DNA of 64,000 nt from Streptomyces canus (GCF_030816965.1 NZ_JAUSYQ010000002.1:372001-436000), one strand, 5' to 3'. Shown: positions 46,255-54,675, counted from the first letter of the stretch. Notes: a model not told the origin generated them from the letters alone. A program made the numbers and translations.

Positions 46255-47903
46255 GTCAGGGCCTTTTCCTCGGTGCCGATGCCGGATGTCTCCGGGCTTT
46301 CGGTGATGGACGGGAGGGTGAAGCAGAAGCGGGTGCCGTCCGTGTGGACGGTGTCGATCCAGATCCTGCCTCCGTGTTGTTCCACGATCTTCTTGCACAG
46401 TGCCAGACCGATTCCGGTGCCACCGTAGGCGTCCCGCCCGTGCAGCCGCTGGAAGATGATGAACACCTTCTCCGTGAACGGTTCCGGGATGCCGATGCCG
46501 TTGTCCGTGACGGTCATCAGCAGGCTGCCGGGGTCGTCGGGGTCGGTTCCGCAGGTGATGGACACGTGCGGCGTGCGGTCGGGGTCGCGGAACTTGAGGG
46601 CGTTGCCGACCAGGTTCTGCCAGAGCATGGCCAGCAGGGTGGGGTCCCCGACGACCTCGGGCAGATGTTCCGGGCGGTCGACGCGGGCGCCGGACTCCTC
46701 GACGGCCGTCCCGAGGTTGGCCAGGGCCTTGTCCAGTGCCTGGTCGAGACCGACCGGCACCCGGGCGTCGTTGACGCGTCCGACCCGGGAGAAGGTGAGC
46801 AGGTCGTTGATGAGGACCTGCATGCGCCGGGCCCCGTCGACCGCGAAGTCCACGTACTGCCGACCACGGTCGTCGAGCGTGTCGCCGTAGCGCTTCTCCA
46901 GCAGCTGGCAGAAGGAGGCGACCTTGCGCAGCGGCTCCTGCAGATCGTGGGAGGCGACGTAGGCGAACTGCTCCAGTTCGGCGTTGGAGCGGCGCAGTTC
47001 CTCGGCCTGGGCGTCCAGGTCGGCGGCCTGCCGGGTCAGCTCCTGCTCCTGTTCACGGGAGGCCTCGAGTTCGGCCACGACGTGCCAGCGCATGCCCTCG
47101 ACAGCGTTGGCCACCGCGGTCAGGTCGGCCGGGCCGCCGGCGGTGATGACGTACGCGAAGTCGCCGCCCGCCACCCGCCTCGACGCGGTGCCCAGCGCCT
47201 CCAGGGGGCGGGTCACCAGGACCCGGACCAGGACGGCACAGGCGACGCCGGCCAACAGGAAGGCGGCGACCATGCCGGCCAGGACCGAGTCGCGCACCTT
47301 CCGTTCATGGGCGAGGTGGGAGCGGCCCTCCTCCACCGCCTTCGCCAGGTCGGTGTTCTGCTTGTTCCACAAGGTGCGCAGCCGGTCGAACTCCCTCTTG
47401 CCCTGATCGGCCTTCTGCTCGTCCAGCGGCTTCGGCCGGCCCGGGGTGACCGAGGCGGCGAGGGGTTCGGCGTAGCTGCGGCGCCAGTCGGCCGCCTGGC
47501 GTTCGATCGCCTTGAGGTCCGCCAGCAGTTCGGGCCGGTCGCCTATGAACTCGTGCAGCCGGGCGGCCGAGCCCGCCTCGGCCTGTTTGCCCTGCGTGTA
47601 CGGGTCGAGGAACTGCCGGTCGGCGGCGATCGCGTAGCCGCGGATGCCCGTCTCCTGGTTGACCAGCGCCGCCTGCAGCCGGTACGCCTCGGTCTGGGCG
47701 GGCTGGACGCGGCGCAGCAGCTGGTCGCTGACCTCTGCCGTCCGGCCGAGCAGGTGGGCGCCGACCACGCTGCCGACCACCACCAGCAGCGTCATGGCAG
47801 CCAGAGCCAGGCAGAACCAGCCCTGCACCGTCAGCCGGCGTCCGATCCACAACGCGCCCATTCCTCGCCTCACCATGCGCTCCGACACCACGCTCCCGCT
47901 CAC
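46251..47903 (-). CDS. CHASE3-HAMP membrane histidine kinase
   Basis: A 550-aa sensor kinase. TM1 is FCLALAAMTLLVVVGSVVGA (about 30-50). A CHASE3 extracytoplasmic domain follows (about 55-210; LVNQETGIRGYAIAADRQFL). TM2 is VLAGMVAAFLLAGVACAVLV, then HAMP and a coiled coil. HisKA has FAYVASHDLQEPLRKVASFC (the His in SHDLQEP), as in phytochrome-type kinases, and the ATPase has NLVGNALKF, DNGIGIPEPF and GGTGIGLAL. GTG 47903 directly follows the PP2C gene stop; ATG 47876 is an alternative start. It overlaps the receiver gene by 4 bp. Confidence 0.92.
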   Translation of the reverse strand: MSGSVVSERMVRRGMGALWIGRRLTVQGWFCLALAAMTLLVVVGSVVGAHLLGRTAEVSDQLLRRVQPAQTEAYRLQAALVNQETGIRGYAIAADRQFLDPYTQGKQAEAGSAARLHEFIGDRPELLADLKAIERQAADWRRSYAEPLAASVTPGRPKPLDEQKADQGKREFDRLRTLWNKQNTDLAKAVEEGRSHLAHERKVRDSVLAGMVAAFLLAGVACAVLVRVLVTRPLEALGTASRRVAGGDFAYVITAGGPADLTAVANAVEGMRWHVVAELEASREQEQELTRQAADLDAQAEELRRSNAELEQFAYVASHDLQEPLRKVASFCQLLEKRYGDTLDDRGRQYVDFAVDGARRMQVLINDLLTFSRVGRVNDARVPVGLDQALDKALANLGTAVEESGARVDRPEHLPEVVGDPTLLAMLWQNLVGNALKFRDPDRTPHVSITCGTDPDDPGSLLMTVTDNGIGIPEPFTEKVFIIFQRLHGRDAYGGTGIGLALCKKIVEQHGGRIWIDTVHTDGTRFCFTLPSITESPETSGIGTEEKALT

Positions 47904-49124
47904 TCAGTTCCAGTTCAGATGGACGACGGCCACATCGTCGGCCAGGCCGCCCCGCGCCTCGGCGAGGCTCTCGGCCTTCTCGATCAGCCGGTCCACGAAG
48001 GCCTCCGCATCCAGCGCGGCGCCCTCGCGGGCGAGCGCCAGCAGCCCCTCCTCGCCGAGGCGTTCCGAGCCACGGCTCACATGCCCCTCGAACAGGCCGT
48101 CGGTGAAGAGCACCACCGACGTTCCCGCCGGAACCGGCAGTTGTGCGGTCGGCCATCTCGCGCCGCCGGGGACCATGCCCAGGGCCGGTCCGCCGGGCAC
48201 CTCCACCCACTCCACATCCGTTCCGGTGCGCTGGAGCAGGCCGTGATGACCGGCTCGTACGACGTGGGCCTGCTGCTCTCCCGGGACGGCGGCCAGCGTC
48301 ACGAGGGTCGCGAAGACCTCGTCACGGGCCCGTTCGGCCATCAGCAGCTCCTCGAGCCGGGCCATCTGCTGCGCGCCGGTGATGCCGCTGAGGACGAGGG
48401 TGCGCCAGGCGATCCGCAGGGCGACTCCCAGGGCCGCTTCGTCCGGGCCGTGGCCGGAGACGTCCCCGATGAGGGCGTGGAGGGTGCCGTCGGCGCTCTG
48501 GACGATGTCGTAGAAGTCGCCGCCCAGCAGTGTCTGCGCGCGTCCGGGCCGATAGCGGGCCACGACCTCGACGCCCTCGGCGCGCAGGAGGGGTCGAGGC
48601 AGCAGTCCCCGTTCCAGTCGGGCGTTCTCCTGTGCCTGGAGCGCGCCCGCCTGCAGGGCCACCGCCGCCTGCTCGGTCTGCTTGCGCTGGATCGCGTAGC
48701 GCACCGCCCGCCCGAACAGCTCGGGCTCCACCCGGCCCTTGACCAGGTAGTCCTGTGCACCGGCCGCGACCGCGGCGAGGCCGGTCTGCTCCTCGGCGAG
48801 CCCGGTGAGGACCACGATGGCGACCTGCTCGGCCAGCCCCTGGACCAAGGAGACCGCCTCAAGACCATGAGCGTCCGGCAGATGCAGGTCGAGCAGGACG
48901 CAGTCGGGCTTCTCGGTGGCGAGCACGTCGGCGGCCTCGGTCATCGACCGCACCCATCGCAGCCGCATCTTCACGGCGCCGTCGGCGACCAGTTCCTCCA
49001 CGAGCAGCGCGTCGCCGGGATCGTCCTCCACGAGGAGAACCGACGGCTCCCAGTGTTCCCACGCCGTCTCGGCACCGGCTGCCGTCGCCGACACCAACTC
49101 GGCAGCCCCAGTCCCCGAGATCAC
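47904..49124 (-). CDS. Receiver-PP2C (RsbU-like) response regulator phosphatase
   Basis: A 406-aa response regulator with phosphatase output. The receiver (about 30-150) has SVLLVEDDPGDALLVEELVA, the phospho-acceptor Asp in DCVLLDLHLPDAHG and QDYLVKGRVEPELF. The PP2C domain (about 185-406) has LGGDFYDIVQSADGT, IGDVSGHGPDE and LFTDGLFEGH. GTG 49124 begins VISGTGAAEL, with GGAGG 11 nt upstream; longer frames add no domain. The next gene starts with no gap, so this is the first gene of a phosphatase-kinase-receiver operon. Phosphorylation by the downstream kinase would control the phosphatase. Confidence 0.92.
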   Translation of the reverse strand: MISGTGAAELVSATAAGAETAWEHWEPSVLLVEDDPGDALLVEELVADGAVKMRLRWVRSMTEAADVLATEKPDCVLLDLHLPDAHGLEAVSLVQGLAEQVAIVVLTGLAEEQTGLAAVAAGAQDYLVKGRVEPELFGRAVRYAIQRKQTEQAAVALQAGALQAQENARLERGLLPRPLLRAEGVEVVARYRPGRAQTLLGGDFYDIVQSADGTLHALIGDVSGHGPDEAALGVALRIAWRTLVLSGITGAQQMARLEELLMAERARDEVFATLVTLAAVPGEQQAHVVRAGHHGLLQRTGTDVEWVEVPGGPALGMVPGGARWPTAQLPVPAGTSVVLFTDGLFEGHVSRGSERLGEEGLLALAREGAALDAEAFVDRLIEKAESLAEARGGLADDVAVVHLNWN

Positions 49125-49500
49125 TGCGGTTCCGACCTCCCATACGTGTCGTCTGCCTCCAGACGTTGCCCAGCACAACGATGGGAGCGCAGTCAGAGCG
49201 ACGATCCGATCTTCACATGTCACCAAGAAGGCAAGGGGGCCCGCCGCTGCACCGCGCGGGGTCCTCCGCCTGTGGCAGTGCCCTGCCTGCGTCAGCCCTC
49301 ATCGCCGTCCTCATCGTCGCCCGTCCCGAGATCGCAGTCGTTCTGGCCGCGTTTACCCCCGACCGGCGTCACCATGCAGGGGCAGGTCCAGAAAACGACC
49401 TTCCGCGACACACCTTCTCCACATCCGAGGGCTCTTCCCCGGGCCTTCGGTTCCGATCGGCCTCACGGGGAACCGGGTAGGACGTCAGAAAGGAGTCGCC
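49125..49500. other. 376-bp divergent intergenic region without a gene
   Basis: It separates the leftward REC-PP2C operon from the rightward 105-aa gene. No frame shows coding-type bias or homology. A GGGTAG near 49480 lacks a correctly spaced partner, so I do not call a sigma-B promoter. Confidence 0.6.
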
Positions 49501-49818
49501 GTGACCACCTACGTCATCACCGTCCCCGGCACGTTCCTGCGAGGAGTCCCCGACAGCGTCTGCTCGGACATCGGGCGAAGGCTCCGGCCTCAGGACCCCA
49601 GGAACACGGATCTCGGGGAGAGCGAGGAACTGAGTGTGCTGACCGTGGAGGAGGACGGCATGTTCGCCGCCCGGGTCGAGGTCGAGGCCGCCGACCGGTC
49701 GCAGGCCGAGGCCGAAGCGGTACGGCTGGTTTCCCGGGCCCTGCGTGACAGCGGCCTGGCCGAGGAGGACTCGCCGTTGGGCGCGGCGGTCGTGACGGGC
49801 ATCGACAGCGGGTTCTGA
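49501..49818 (+). CDS. Conserved hypothetical small protein
   Basis: A 105-aa soluble acidic protein, MTTYVITVPGTFLRGVPDSV then DLGESEELSVLTVEEDGMFA and VEVEAADRSQAEAEAVRLVS. The pattern suggests a small alpha/beta ferredoxin-like fold: a strand, a helix, two strands (LSVLTVEEDGMFAARVEVEA) and a helix. GTG 49501 has AAAGGAG 5 nt upstream. No membrane segment or known motif is visible. The function is unknown; it is divergent from the REC-PP2C operon and may respond to the same stress. Confidence 0.82.
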   Translation: MTTYVITVPGTFLRGVPDSVCSDIGRRLRPQDPRNTDLGESEELSVLTVEEDGMFAARVEVEAADRSQAEAEAVRLVSRALRDSGLAEEDSPLGAAVVTGIDSGF

Positions 49819-49990
49819 GGCAGGCGCCGGAGCGGCCGTCCGGTTCCCGGCCTGTCCGGGGGATGGCGCCGCGGAGTCGGGCGGGCGAGGATGTTCCTTC
49901 GCGAAAGCGCGGTCCGCCCGCCGCGGTTGGCCTTTTCGGTGCCCCGCGCGGCAAGGGCGCCCGACGTCGGCCGCCTGAAGGAGCCTCGGG

Positions 49991-50899
49991 ATGGGTTCAC
50001 ACGCAGCGCCGCACCACCACAAGCGCATCCTGGTGATGGTCTCGAGCCTCCTGCTCGTGGGAGGCGGCCTCCTGGGCCTCCCCCGGGCCGACGGGGCACC
50101 CGCTCCGGCGGACGCCTGCCGCACCACCGCAGCGCACCTGCCCCGCGGTGACTGCGGGCCCTTCTGGCAGGTCCTCGCCGAGGACTTCAACGGCGACCGG
50201 GTGCCACTGGGTTCGTTCAGCGACTGCGAGCACGACGTCGACACCTCCGCGGCCTACTGCGGGGGCCTGAAGGGGAAGTACCGCGACAACTGGTGGGCGT
50301 ATCCCGCCGGTTGGCCCGACACGGCCGCCAGCCGGGGGCGGGATGTGGTGGGGGTCCACCACCCGGAGGACACGGTGAGCGTCGGTCCCGCGGCGAACGG
50401 CGACGGAAGGATGTCCGTGCGGATGTGGCGACCCGCCGAAGGCGGCCCCGTGCATGCCGCGGCGGTGGTGCCGCGTGCGGTGATGCAGATGAAGTACGGC
50501 AAGTACAGCGCCCGCATCAAGGTCACGAAACTCGCGCCCGGCTACAAGTCCGCGTGGCTGCACTACGGCGGGGGCTGCGAGATGGACCATCCCGAAGGCG
50601 AGTGGACCGGCTCCCTCAGCTCCTTCCACCATCCCTGTGGTGGCGGTGAGCAGGGCTACTTCCCGGGAAGCGACGACTGGACGCGGTGGCACACCGTGTC
50701 CACCGAGTGGACTCCGGGCCACGTGCGGTTCTTCGTCGACGGCCGGCAGACGGGTCATGACACCCGCGACGTGCCGGACCGTCCTCTGTCCTGGGTACTC
50801 CAGAACGAAAGCGCTCTGGAGGGCCCGGGGGCGGCACCGGGAAGCAGCGCGCAGCTCGACATCACGTGGGTCGCGGCGTATGCCTACGGCTGGAAGTGA
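49991..50899 (+). CDS. Secreted glycoside hydrolase family 16-type protein
   Basis: A 302-aa secreted protein with a basic start (HHHKRILVMV), a hydrophobic core (SSLLLVGGGLLGLP) and cleavage probably near ADGAPAPA. The jelly-roll GH16 core has the active-site motif ExDxxE in CEMDHPEGEW near residue 200, and a strand-rich C-terminus (WHTVSTEWTPGHVRFFVDGR). Cysteines are paired (CRTT, CGPF, CEHD, YCGG). GH16 enzymes cut beta-1,3- or beta-1,4-glucans and related polymers; the exact substrate is not predictable. ATG 49991 follows GAAGGAG. Its 3' end overlaps the convergent LLM oxidoreductase gene by 38 bp. Confidence 0.85.
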   Translation: MGSHAAPHHHKRILVMVSSLLLVGGGLLGLPRADGAPAPADACRTTAAHLPRGDCGPFWQVLAEDFNGDRVPLGSFSDCEHDVDTSAAYCGGLKGKYRDNWWAYPAGWPDTAASRGRDVVGVHHPEDTVSVGPAANGDGRMSVRMWRPAEGGPVHAAAVVPRAVMQMKYGKYSARIKVTKLAPGYKSAWLHYGGGCEMDHPEGEWTGSLSSFHHPCGGGEQGYFPGSDDWTRWHTVSTEWTPGHVRFFVDGRQTGHDTRDVPDRPLSWVLQNESALEGPGAAPGSSAQLDITWVAAYAYGWK

Positions 50900-51779
50900 C
50901 GGGTCGGACGGACGGGTCGATGAGTTCGTCCGTGACCCACCGGGCGACGTGGGCGGGGTAGGGCGACGGCAGGCCGAGTACCAGGTGGGTGAAGCCCGCG
51001 TCGATCGCCTCGGTGATCGCGTCGCGGGTGGAGCCCGGACGGTCGTAGGAGACCGGCACGTGGATCGAGCGGGTGATCTCGGCCGGGTCGCGGCCGATCT
51101 CCCCGCAGTAGCGGTCCAGCAGGGCGCTGCGGCGGATGACGTCGTCGATGTCGCCGCCGGGAATGTTCCACAGGTCGGCGTGTCGGGCCGCGATGCGCAG
51201 GGTCGCGGACGAGCGGCCGCCGATGAGGATCGGGGGGTGGGGGCGCTGGACCGGTTTGGGGTTGCCGAAGGCTCCGGTGAGGTGATAGTGGGTGCCGTGG
51301 TGGTCGAAGGGTTTCTCCTCGGTCCACAGGCGTTTGATCAGCGTGCACGCTTCCGCGAGGTCGCTCACCGCTCGCGCGGAGTCGTGGAAGGGCAGGCCGT
51401 GCGCTTCGTACTCGCGCCGGGCCAGGGGGTGGTCTGGGCGGGAGCCGACGCCGATGCCGAAGTCGAGCCGGCCGCCGGAGACCACGTCGACGGTTGTGGC
51501 GATCTTGGCCAGCATCGCGGGTGGCCGGAAGCGGTTGCTGGTCACCATGACTCCGAGCCGTAGTCGTCGGGTCTGGGCGGCCAGGGCCGCGAGGAGGGTC
51601 CAGCCTTCGTAGGCCGGTCCGTCAGGATCGCCACCGATCGGCATGAGGTGGTCGAAGAGCCAGGCGTGCTCGATGGCGGGGATGGTGTCGGCCTCACGCC
51701 AGACCCGCAGGATGTCGTGGTAGTCGACCTGCATGGGGGCGGTCATGAGCCCGAAGCTGGGCGGTGGTCGGTGCGGCAT
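50862..51779 (-). CDS. LLM-class F420-dependent oxidoreductase
   Basis: A 305-aa luciferase-like TIM-barrel protein. WLFDHLMPIGGDPDGPAYEG near residue 40 and RLRLGVMVTSNRFRPPAMLA near residue 75 are the F420-binding blocks of this class. GRLDFGIGVGSRPDHPLARR is the conserved glycine loop, and HPPILIGGRSSATLRIAARH follows. It reduces or oxidises an unknown substrate with F420. ATG 51779 has AAGGG upstream. It follows the aldo/keto reductase gene after 40 bp on the same strand, so the two redox enzymes are probably co-transcribed. The last 12 codons overlap the GH16 gene in the opposite direction. Confidence 0.9.
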   Translation of the reverse strand: MPHRPPPSFGLMTAPMQVDYHDILRVWREADTIPAIEHAWLFDHLMPIGGDPDGPAYEGWTLLAALAAQTRRLRLGVMVTSNRFRPPAMLAKIATTVDVVSGGRLDFGIGVGSRPDHPLARREYEAHGLPFHDSARAVSDLAEACTLIKRLWTEEKPFDHHGTHYHLTGAFGNPKPVQRPHPPILIGGRSSATLRIAARHADLWNIPGGDIDDVIRRSALLDRYCGEIGRDPAEITRSIHVPVSYDRPGSTRDAITEAIDAGFTHLVLGLPSPYPAHVARWVTDELIDPSVRPVTSSRRHTPRPT

Positions 51780-51819
51780 GGAAACTGGGTCCCTTTCGTC
51801 CTGGGGTCTCCCCCGGCGG

Positions 51820-52839
51820 TCAGCGGCGCCGCAGTGACGGATCGAGGAGCGCGGGCGGGGTGTCGTACTTCTCGTCCGGGGCCAGGTCGGTGCCGGGGGC
51901 GACGATCTCGTCGATCGCGTCGAGCACGTCGTCGGTCAGGACGGTGTCCGCAGCGGCGAGTTGGGCGCGCAGGTGATCGACCGTACGGGGGCCGACGAGG
52001 GCACTGGTCACGCCGGGGTGCGCGGTCACGAAGCCGAGTGCGAGCTGGATGAGCGTGAGTCCCGCCTCGTCGGCGACCTCGGCCAGTCGCTCGACGGCGT
52101 CGAGCCTGGTCCGGTTGGCGGGGATCGTGGTGTCGAATCGCGCGGGCAGGATCGCCGAGCGGTGGGTGGTGATGTCCCGGCCCGCGCGGATCGCGCCCGA
52201 CAGCCAGCCCGAGGCCAGCGGGCTCCACACCAGGACGCCGAGGCCGTACTCCTGGGTGACGGGCAGGACGTGGGTCTCTATGCCGCGCTGGAGGATGGAG
52301 TAGCTGGGCTGTTCGGTGACGTAGCGGCCCAGGCGGTGCTCGCGGGCGGCCCACTGGGCCTGCACGATGCGGTGGGCGGGGAAGGTGGAAGAGCCGAAGT
52401 AGCGGATCTTTCCGGCGCGTTGCAGGTCGGTGAGGGCCGACAGCGTCTCCTCGTCGCCGGTGGTCGGGTCCCAGCGGTGGATCTGGTACAGGTCGACATG
52501 GTCGACGCCGAGGCGGCGCAGGCTGGCGTCCAGTTCGGTGACCAGCCAGCGGCGTGAACTGCCCTGGTGGTTGCGCTCGTTGCCGATGGGCATGCCGGCC
52601 TTGGTGGCCAGCACGATGTCGTCGCGGCGGCCGGCGACGGCCTTGCCGACCATCTCCTCCGACTCGCCGTCGCCGTACATGTCGGCGGTGTCGATGACGT
52701 TGATGCCTGCCTCGAGAGCGGCGTCGACGATCGCGGTGGCCTCGTCCTGGGTGGTGCGGCCGATCCTGCCGAAGTTCATCGCGCCGAGCGCGAGGGCACT
52801 GACCTGGACACCGGTGCGGCCCAATGTGCGGTACTGCAT
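51820..52839 (-). CDS. Aldo/keto reductase
   Basis: A 339-aa NADPH-type aldo/keto reductase. INVIDTADMYGDGESEEMVG carries the catalytic Asp and Tyr, VLATKAGMPIG the Lys, and HVDLYQIHRWDP the His. RYFGSSTFPAHRIVQAQWAA, EQPSYSILQRG and PLASGWLSG are cofactor-binding regions of the YghZ/tas-like group. ATG 52839 has GGAGG 6 nt upstream. It is the first gene of the leftward pair with the LLM oxidoreductase, and it is divergent from TetR across 149 bp with two operator palindromes. It is probably repressed by that TetR until an aldehyde or related inducer appears. Confidence 0.93.
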   Translation of the reverse strand: MQYRTLGRTGVQVSALALGAMNFGRIGRTTQDEATAIVDAALEAGINVIDTADMYGDGESEEMVGKAVAGRRDDIVLATKAGMPIGNERNHQGSSRRWLVTELDASLRRLGVDHVDLYQIHRWDPTTGDEETLSALTDLQRAGKIRYFGSSTFPAHRIVQAQWAAREHRLGRYVTEQPSYSILQRGIETHVLPVTQEYGLGVLVWSPLASGWLSGAIRAGRDITTHRSAILPARFDTTIPANRTRLDAVERLAEVADEAGLTLIQLALGFVTAHPGVTSALVGPRTVDHLRAQLAAADTVLTDDVLDAIDEIVAPGTDLAPDEKYDTPPALLDPSLRRR

Positions 52840-52919
52840 GAATGTTCCTCCATGACGGGTGCAGCCGTGCGGCAGGGCATGGCTTGGTGGCGGGGCTCCG
52901 CTCTGCCATCATGAACAAA

Positions 52920-52959
52920 CGGAACCTCGTTCCGGTAACGATACGGAACACTGTTCCGT
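52920..52959. promoter_or_regulatory. Two tandem TetR operator palindromes
   Basis: CGGAAC-CTC-GTTCCG (52920-52934) and ACGGAAC-ACT-GTTCCGT (52943-52959) share the same CGGAAC arms and 3-bp spacer, with equivalent positions exactly 24 bp apart. They lie between the aldo/keto reductase start and the divergent TetR GTG. Two co-operative dimers would cover both promoters. Confidence 0.85.
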
Positions 52960-52988
52960 TTTTGCAAGGAGACGGAGGAAACGGCACG

Positions 52989-53585
52989 GTGAACGACGAC
53001 CCAGGGCGCGCGGCCCCACGCCGGAAGGACGCCCGGCGCAACAAGGAGACCCTGCTCGACGCGGCCGCCGCGGTGTTCGTCACCAGGGGCGTGGAGGCAC
53101 CCGTGCGTGACATCGCCGCCGAGGCCGGTGTCGGCCTTGGCACGATCTACCGGCACTTCCCCACCCGGTCGGACCTGATCATCGCCGTCTACCGGCACCA
53201 GGTCGACGCCTGCGCCGAGGCAGGTCCCGCCCTGCTGGCGAGCAGCGCGACGGCGCATGCAGCGCTGGAGCAGTGGATCAGCCTCTTCGTCGACTTCCTG
53301 GTCACCAAGCACGGGCTCGCGGGCGTCCTGCAGTCCGACAACTCCGGCTTCGACACGCTGCACGCCTACTTCCTCGACCGCCTCGTGCCCGTGTGCACCC
53401 AGTTGCTCGACGCCGCGGCCGCGGCCGGCGAGATCCGCTCCGGCGTCGGGGCGTACGAGCTGATGCGCGGGGTCGGCAACCTCTGCATCGGGGCGGACAG
53501 CGATCCCGACTACGACCCGCGGCGGCTGGTCCGGATCCTCATCGCGGGTCTGCGTCTGCCGGCCGATGTCCCCGACCATCCGTAG
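52989..53585 (+). CDS. TetR-family repressor
   Basis: A 198-aa TetR regulator. The N-terminal HTH is NKETLLDAAAAVFVTRGVEA then RDIAAEAGVGLGTIYRHFPT, ending near residue 65. The ligand domain has LEQWISLFVDFLVTKHGLAG. GTG 52989 follows GGAGACGGAGG; frames upstream cross the operators and are not coding. It most likely binds the tandem palindromes at 52920-52959 and represses both itself and the aldo/keto reductase-LLM pair. A truncated DUF1801 gene follows 16 bp downstream. Confidence 0.92.
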   Translation: MNDDPGRAAPRRKDARRNKETLLDAAAAVFVTRGVEAPVRDIAAEAGVGLGTIYRHFPTRSDLIIAVYRHQVDACAEAGPALLASSATAHAALEQWISLFVDFLVTKHGLAGVLQSDNSGFDTLHAYFLDRLVPVCTQLLDAAAAAGEIRSGVGAYELMRGVGNLCIGADSDPDYDPRRLVRILIAGLRLPADVPDHP

Positions 53586-53601
53586 ACCAGGAGGAACCGT
53601 C

Positions 53602-53739
53602 ATGGCGGCCAGTACGAGCAAGACGACCAGGAAGACCGAGACGTTCACCGACGAGGAGCGCTCCGCGATGAAGGAGCGCGCCCAGGAGGTGAAGGCGTCG
53701 GCGCGCCGCGGCTCGCGTGCCGACAAGGCGGCGGGCTGA
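53602..53739 (+). CDS. Truncated DUF1801-type protein (45-aa N-terminal part)
   Basis: ATG 53602, with AGGAGG 8 nt upstream, encodes MAASTSKTTRKTETFTDEER then SAMKERAQEVKASARRGSRA and DKAAG, ending at TGA 53737-53739. This is the N-terminal leader of Streptomyces DUF1801 proteins, which normally continue DG.RDVLAKIAEMPEPDR into a roughly 140-residue domain. Here the stop replaces that continuation and no remnant of the domain follows. It may be a broken gene, or a short basic peptide still translated because the ribosome site is intact. Confidence 0.65.
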   Translation: MAASTSKTTRKTETFTDEERSAMKERAQEVKASARRGSRADKAAG

Positions 53740-53773
53740 GGCACGGGGCTGCGAGGAGGAGGAGGTGCACAAG

Positions 53774-54670
53774 GTGGAGCCGACGAACAGCCGACGACCT
53801 CAAGGGCTGTTCGTCGGCCTGTGCACGGTGGACGTCATCCAGCTCGTGGACCATGCGCCGTCGTCCGACGAGAAAGTGACGGCTCGTGAGCAGGTGGTGG
53901 CCGCGGGCGGTCCTGCCGCGAACGCGGCCGTGGCCTTCAGCCATCTGGGTGGCGGGGCCAGGCTGCTCACCGGGATCGGTTCCCATCCGCTGGGGGTCGC
54001 GGCAGCGGCGGACCTGCGGAAGCTGGGGGTCAGCGTGTCCGACCTGGCCGCCGATTCGGCCGACCCGCCCGCCGTGTCGTCCATTCTGGTCACCGAGTCG
54101 AGCGGGGACCGCGCCGTGGCGTCGACCAACGCGAGCGGGTACCGGCTCACGCCGCCCGACGATCTCGGCGCGCTGCTGGCCGCCTGCGACATCGTCGAGT
54201 TCGACGGCCACCACATGGAGCTGGCGACGGCGATCGCCCGCGCCGCGCGTGCCGTCGGCCGGAAGACGGTGCTCGACGGGGGCAGTTGGAAGGCCGGTAC
54301 GGAGGAGCTGCTGCCGTCGATCGACGTGGCCGTCTGCTCGGACGACTTCCGGCCCCCAGGCACGCACACCCCGGCGGACGTCCTGCGGTTCCTGAGGGAA
54401 CACGGGGTGGCCTGGTCGGCGGTGAGTCGCGGAGCGCGGCCCATCGAGTGGGCGAGCCCCGAAGGCAGTGGGACCGTGGACGTACCTGCCGTCCGGGTCG
54501 CGGACACGCTGGGCGCCGGTGACGTCCTCCACGGGGCGCTCACCCATCGCCTCGCCACTCAGGGGGACTTGACCCCGTACGGCTTCGGCGAAGCCCTGCG
54601 CGCCGCGGCGGCGGTGGCCGCGCGGGCGTGTGCCTCGTTCGGCACCCGGGCCTGGATGCGAGGGCGATGA
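53774..54670 (+). CDS. PfkB-family carbohydrate kinase
   Basis: A 298-aa ribokinase-fold kinase. LFVGLCTVDVIQLVDHAP opens the fold, GGPAANAAVAFSHLGGGARL is the first PfkB signature near residue 40, and VADTLGAGDVLHGALTHRLA near residue 250 has the DTxGAGD anion hole and catalytic Asp. It phosphorylates an unidentified sugar or nucleoside. GTG 53774 has GGAGG 8 nt upstream; GTG 53765 is also possible. A strong hairpin occupies the first codons (53779-53818). It precedes the GH95-like gene by 108 bp and may phosphorylate a sugar released by the secreted enzymes. Confidence 0.9.
   Translation: MEPTNSRRPQGLFVGLCTVDVIQLVDHAPSSDEKVTAREQVVAAGGPAANAAVAFSHLGGGARLLTGIGSHPLGVAAAADLRKLGVSVSDLAADSADPPAVSSILVTESSGDRAVASTNASGYRLTPPDDLGALLAACDIVEFDGHHMELATAIARAARAVGRKTVLDGGSWKAGTEELLPSIDVAVCSDDFRPPGTHTPADVLRFLREHGVAWSAVSRGARPIEWASPEGSGTVDVPAVRVADTLGAGDVLHGALTHRLATQGDLTPYGFGEALRAAAAVAARACASFGTRAWMRGR
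53779..53818 (+). promoter_or_regulatory. 14-bp perfect hairpin in the first codons of the PfkB kinase gene
   Basis: GCCGACGAACAGCC (53779-53792) and GGCTGTTCGTCGGC (53805-53818) are perfect reverse complements around a 12-nt loop. The hairpin begins 3 nt after the GTG start codon, so it lies at the edge of the initiating ribosome and could slow or gate translation or transcription. A DNA operator is the alternative. Confidence 0.7.
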
Positions 54671-54675
54671 GGGAC

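Noticed and set aside
49470..49490. GGGTAG near 49480 as a sigma-B -10 element
   Set aside because: The nearest GTTCC is about 20 bp away, beyond the 14-16 bp spacing, and the -10 ends in G.
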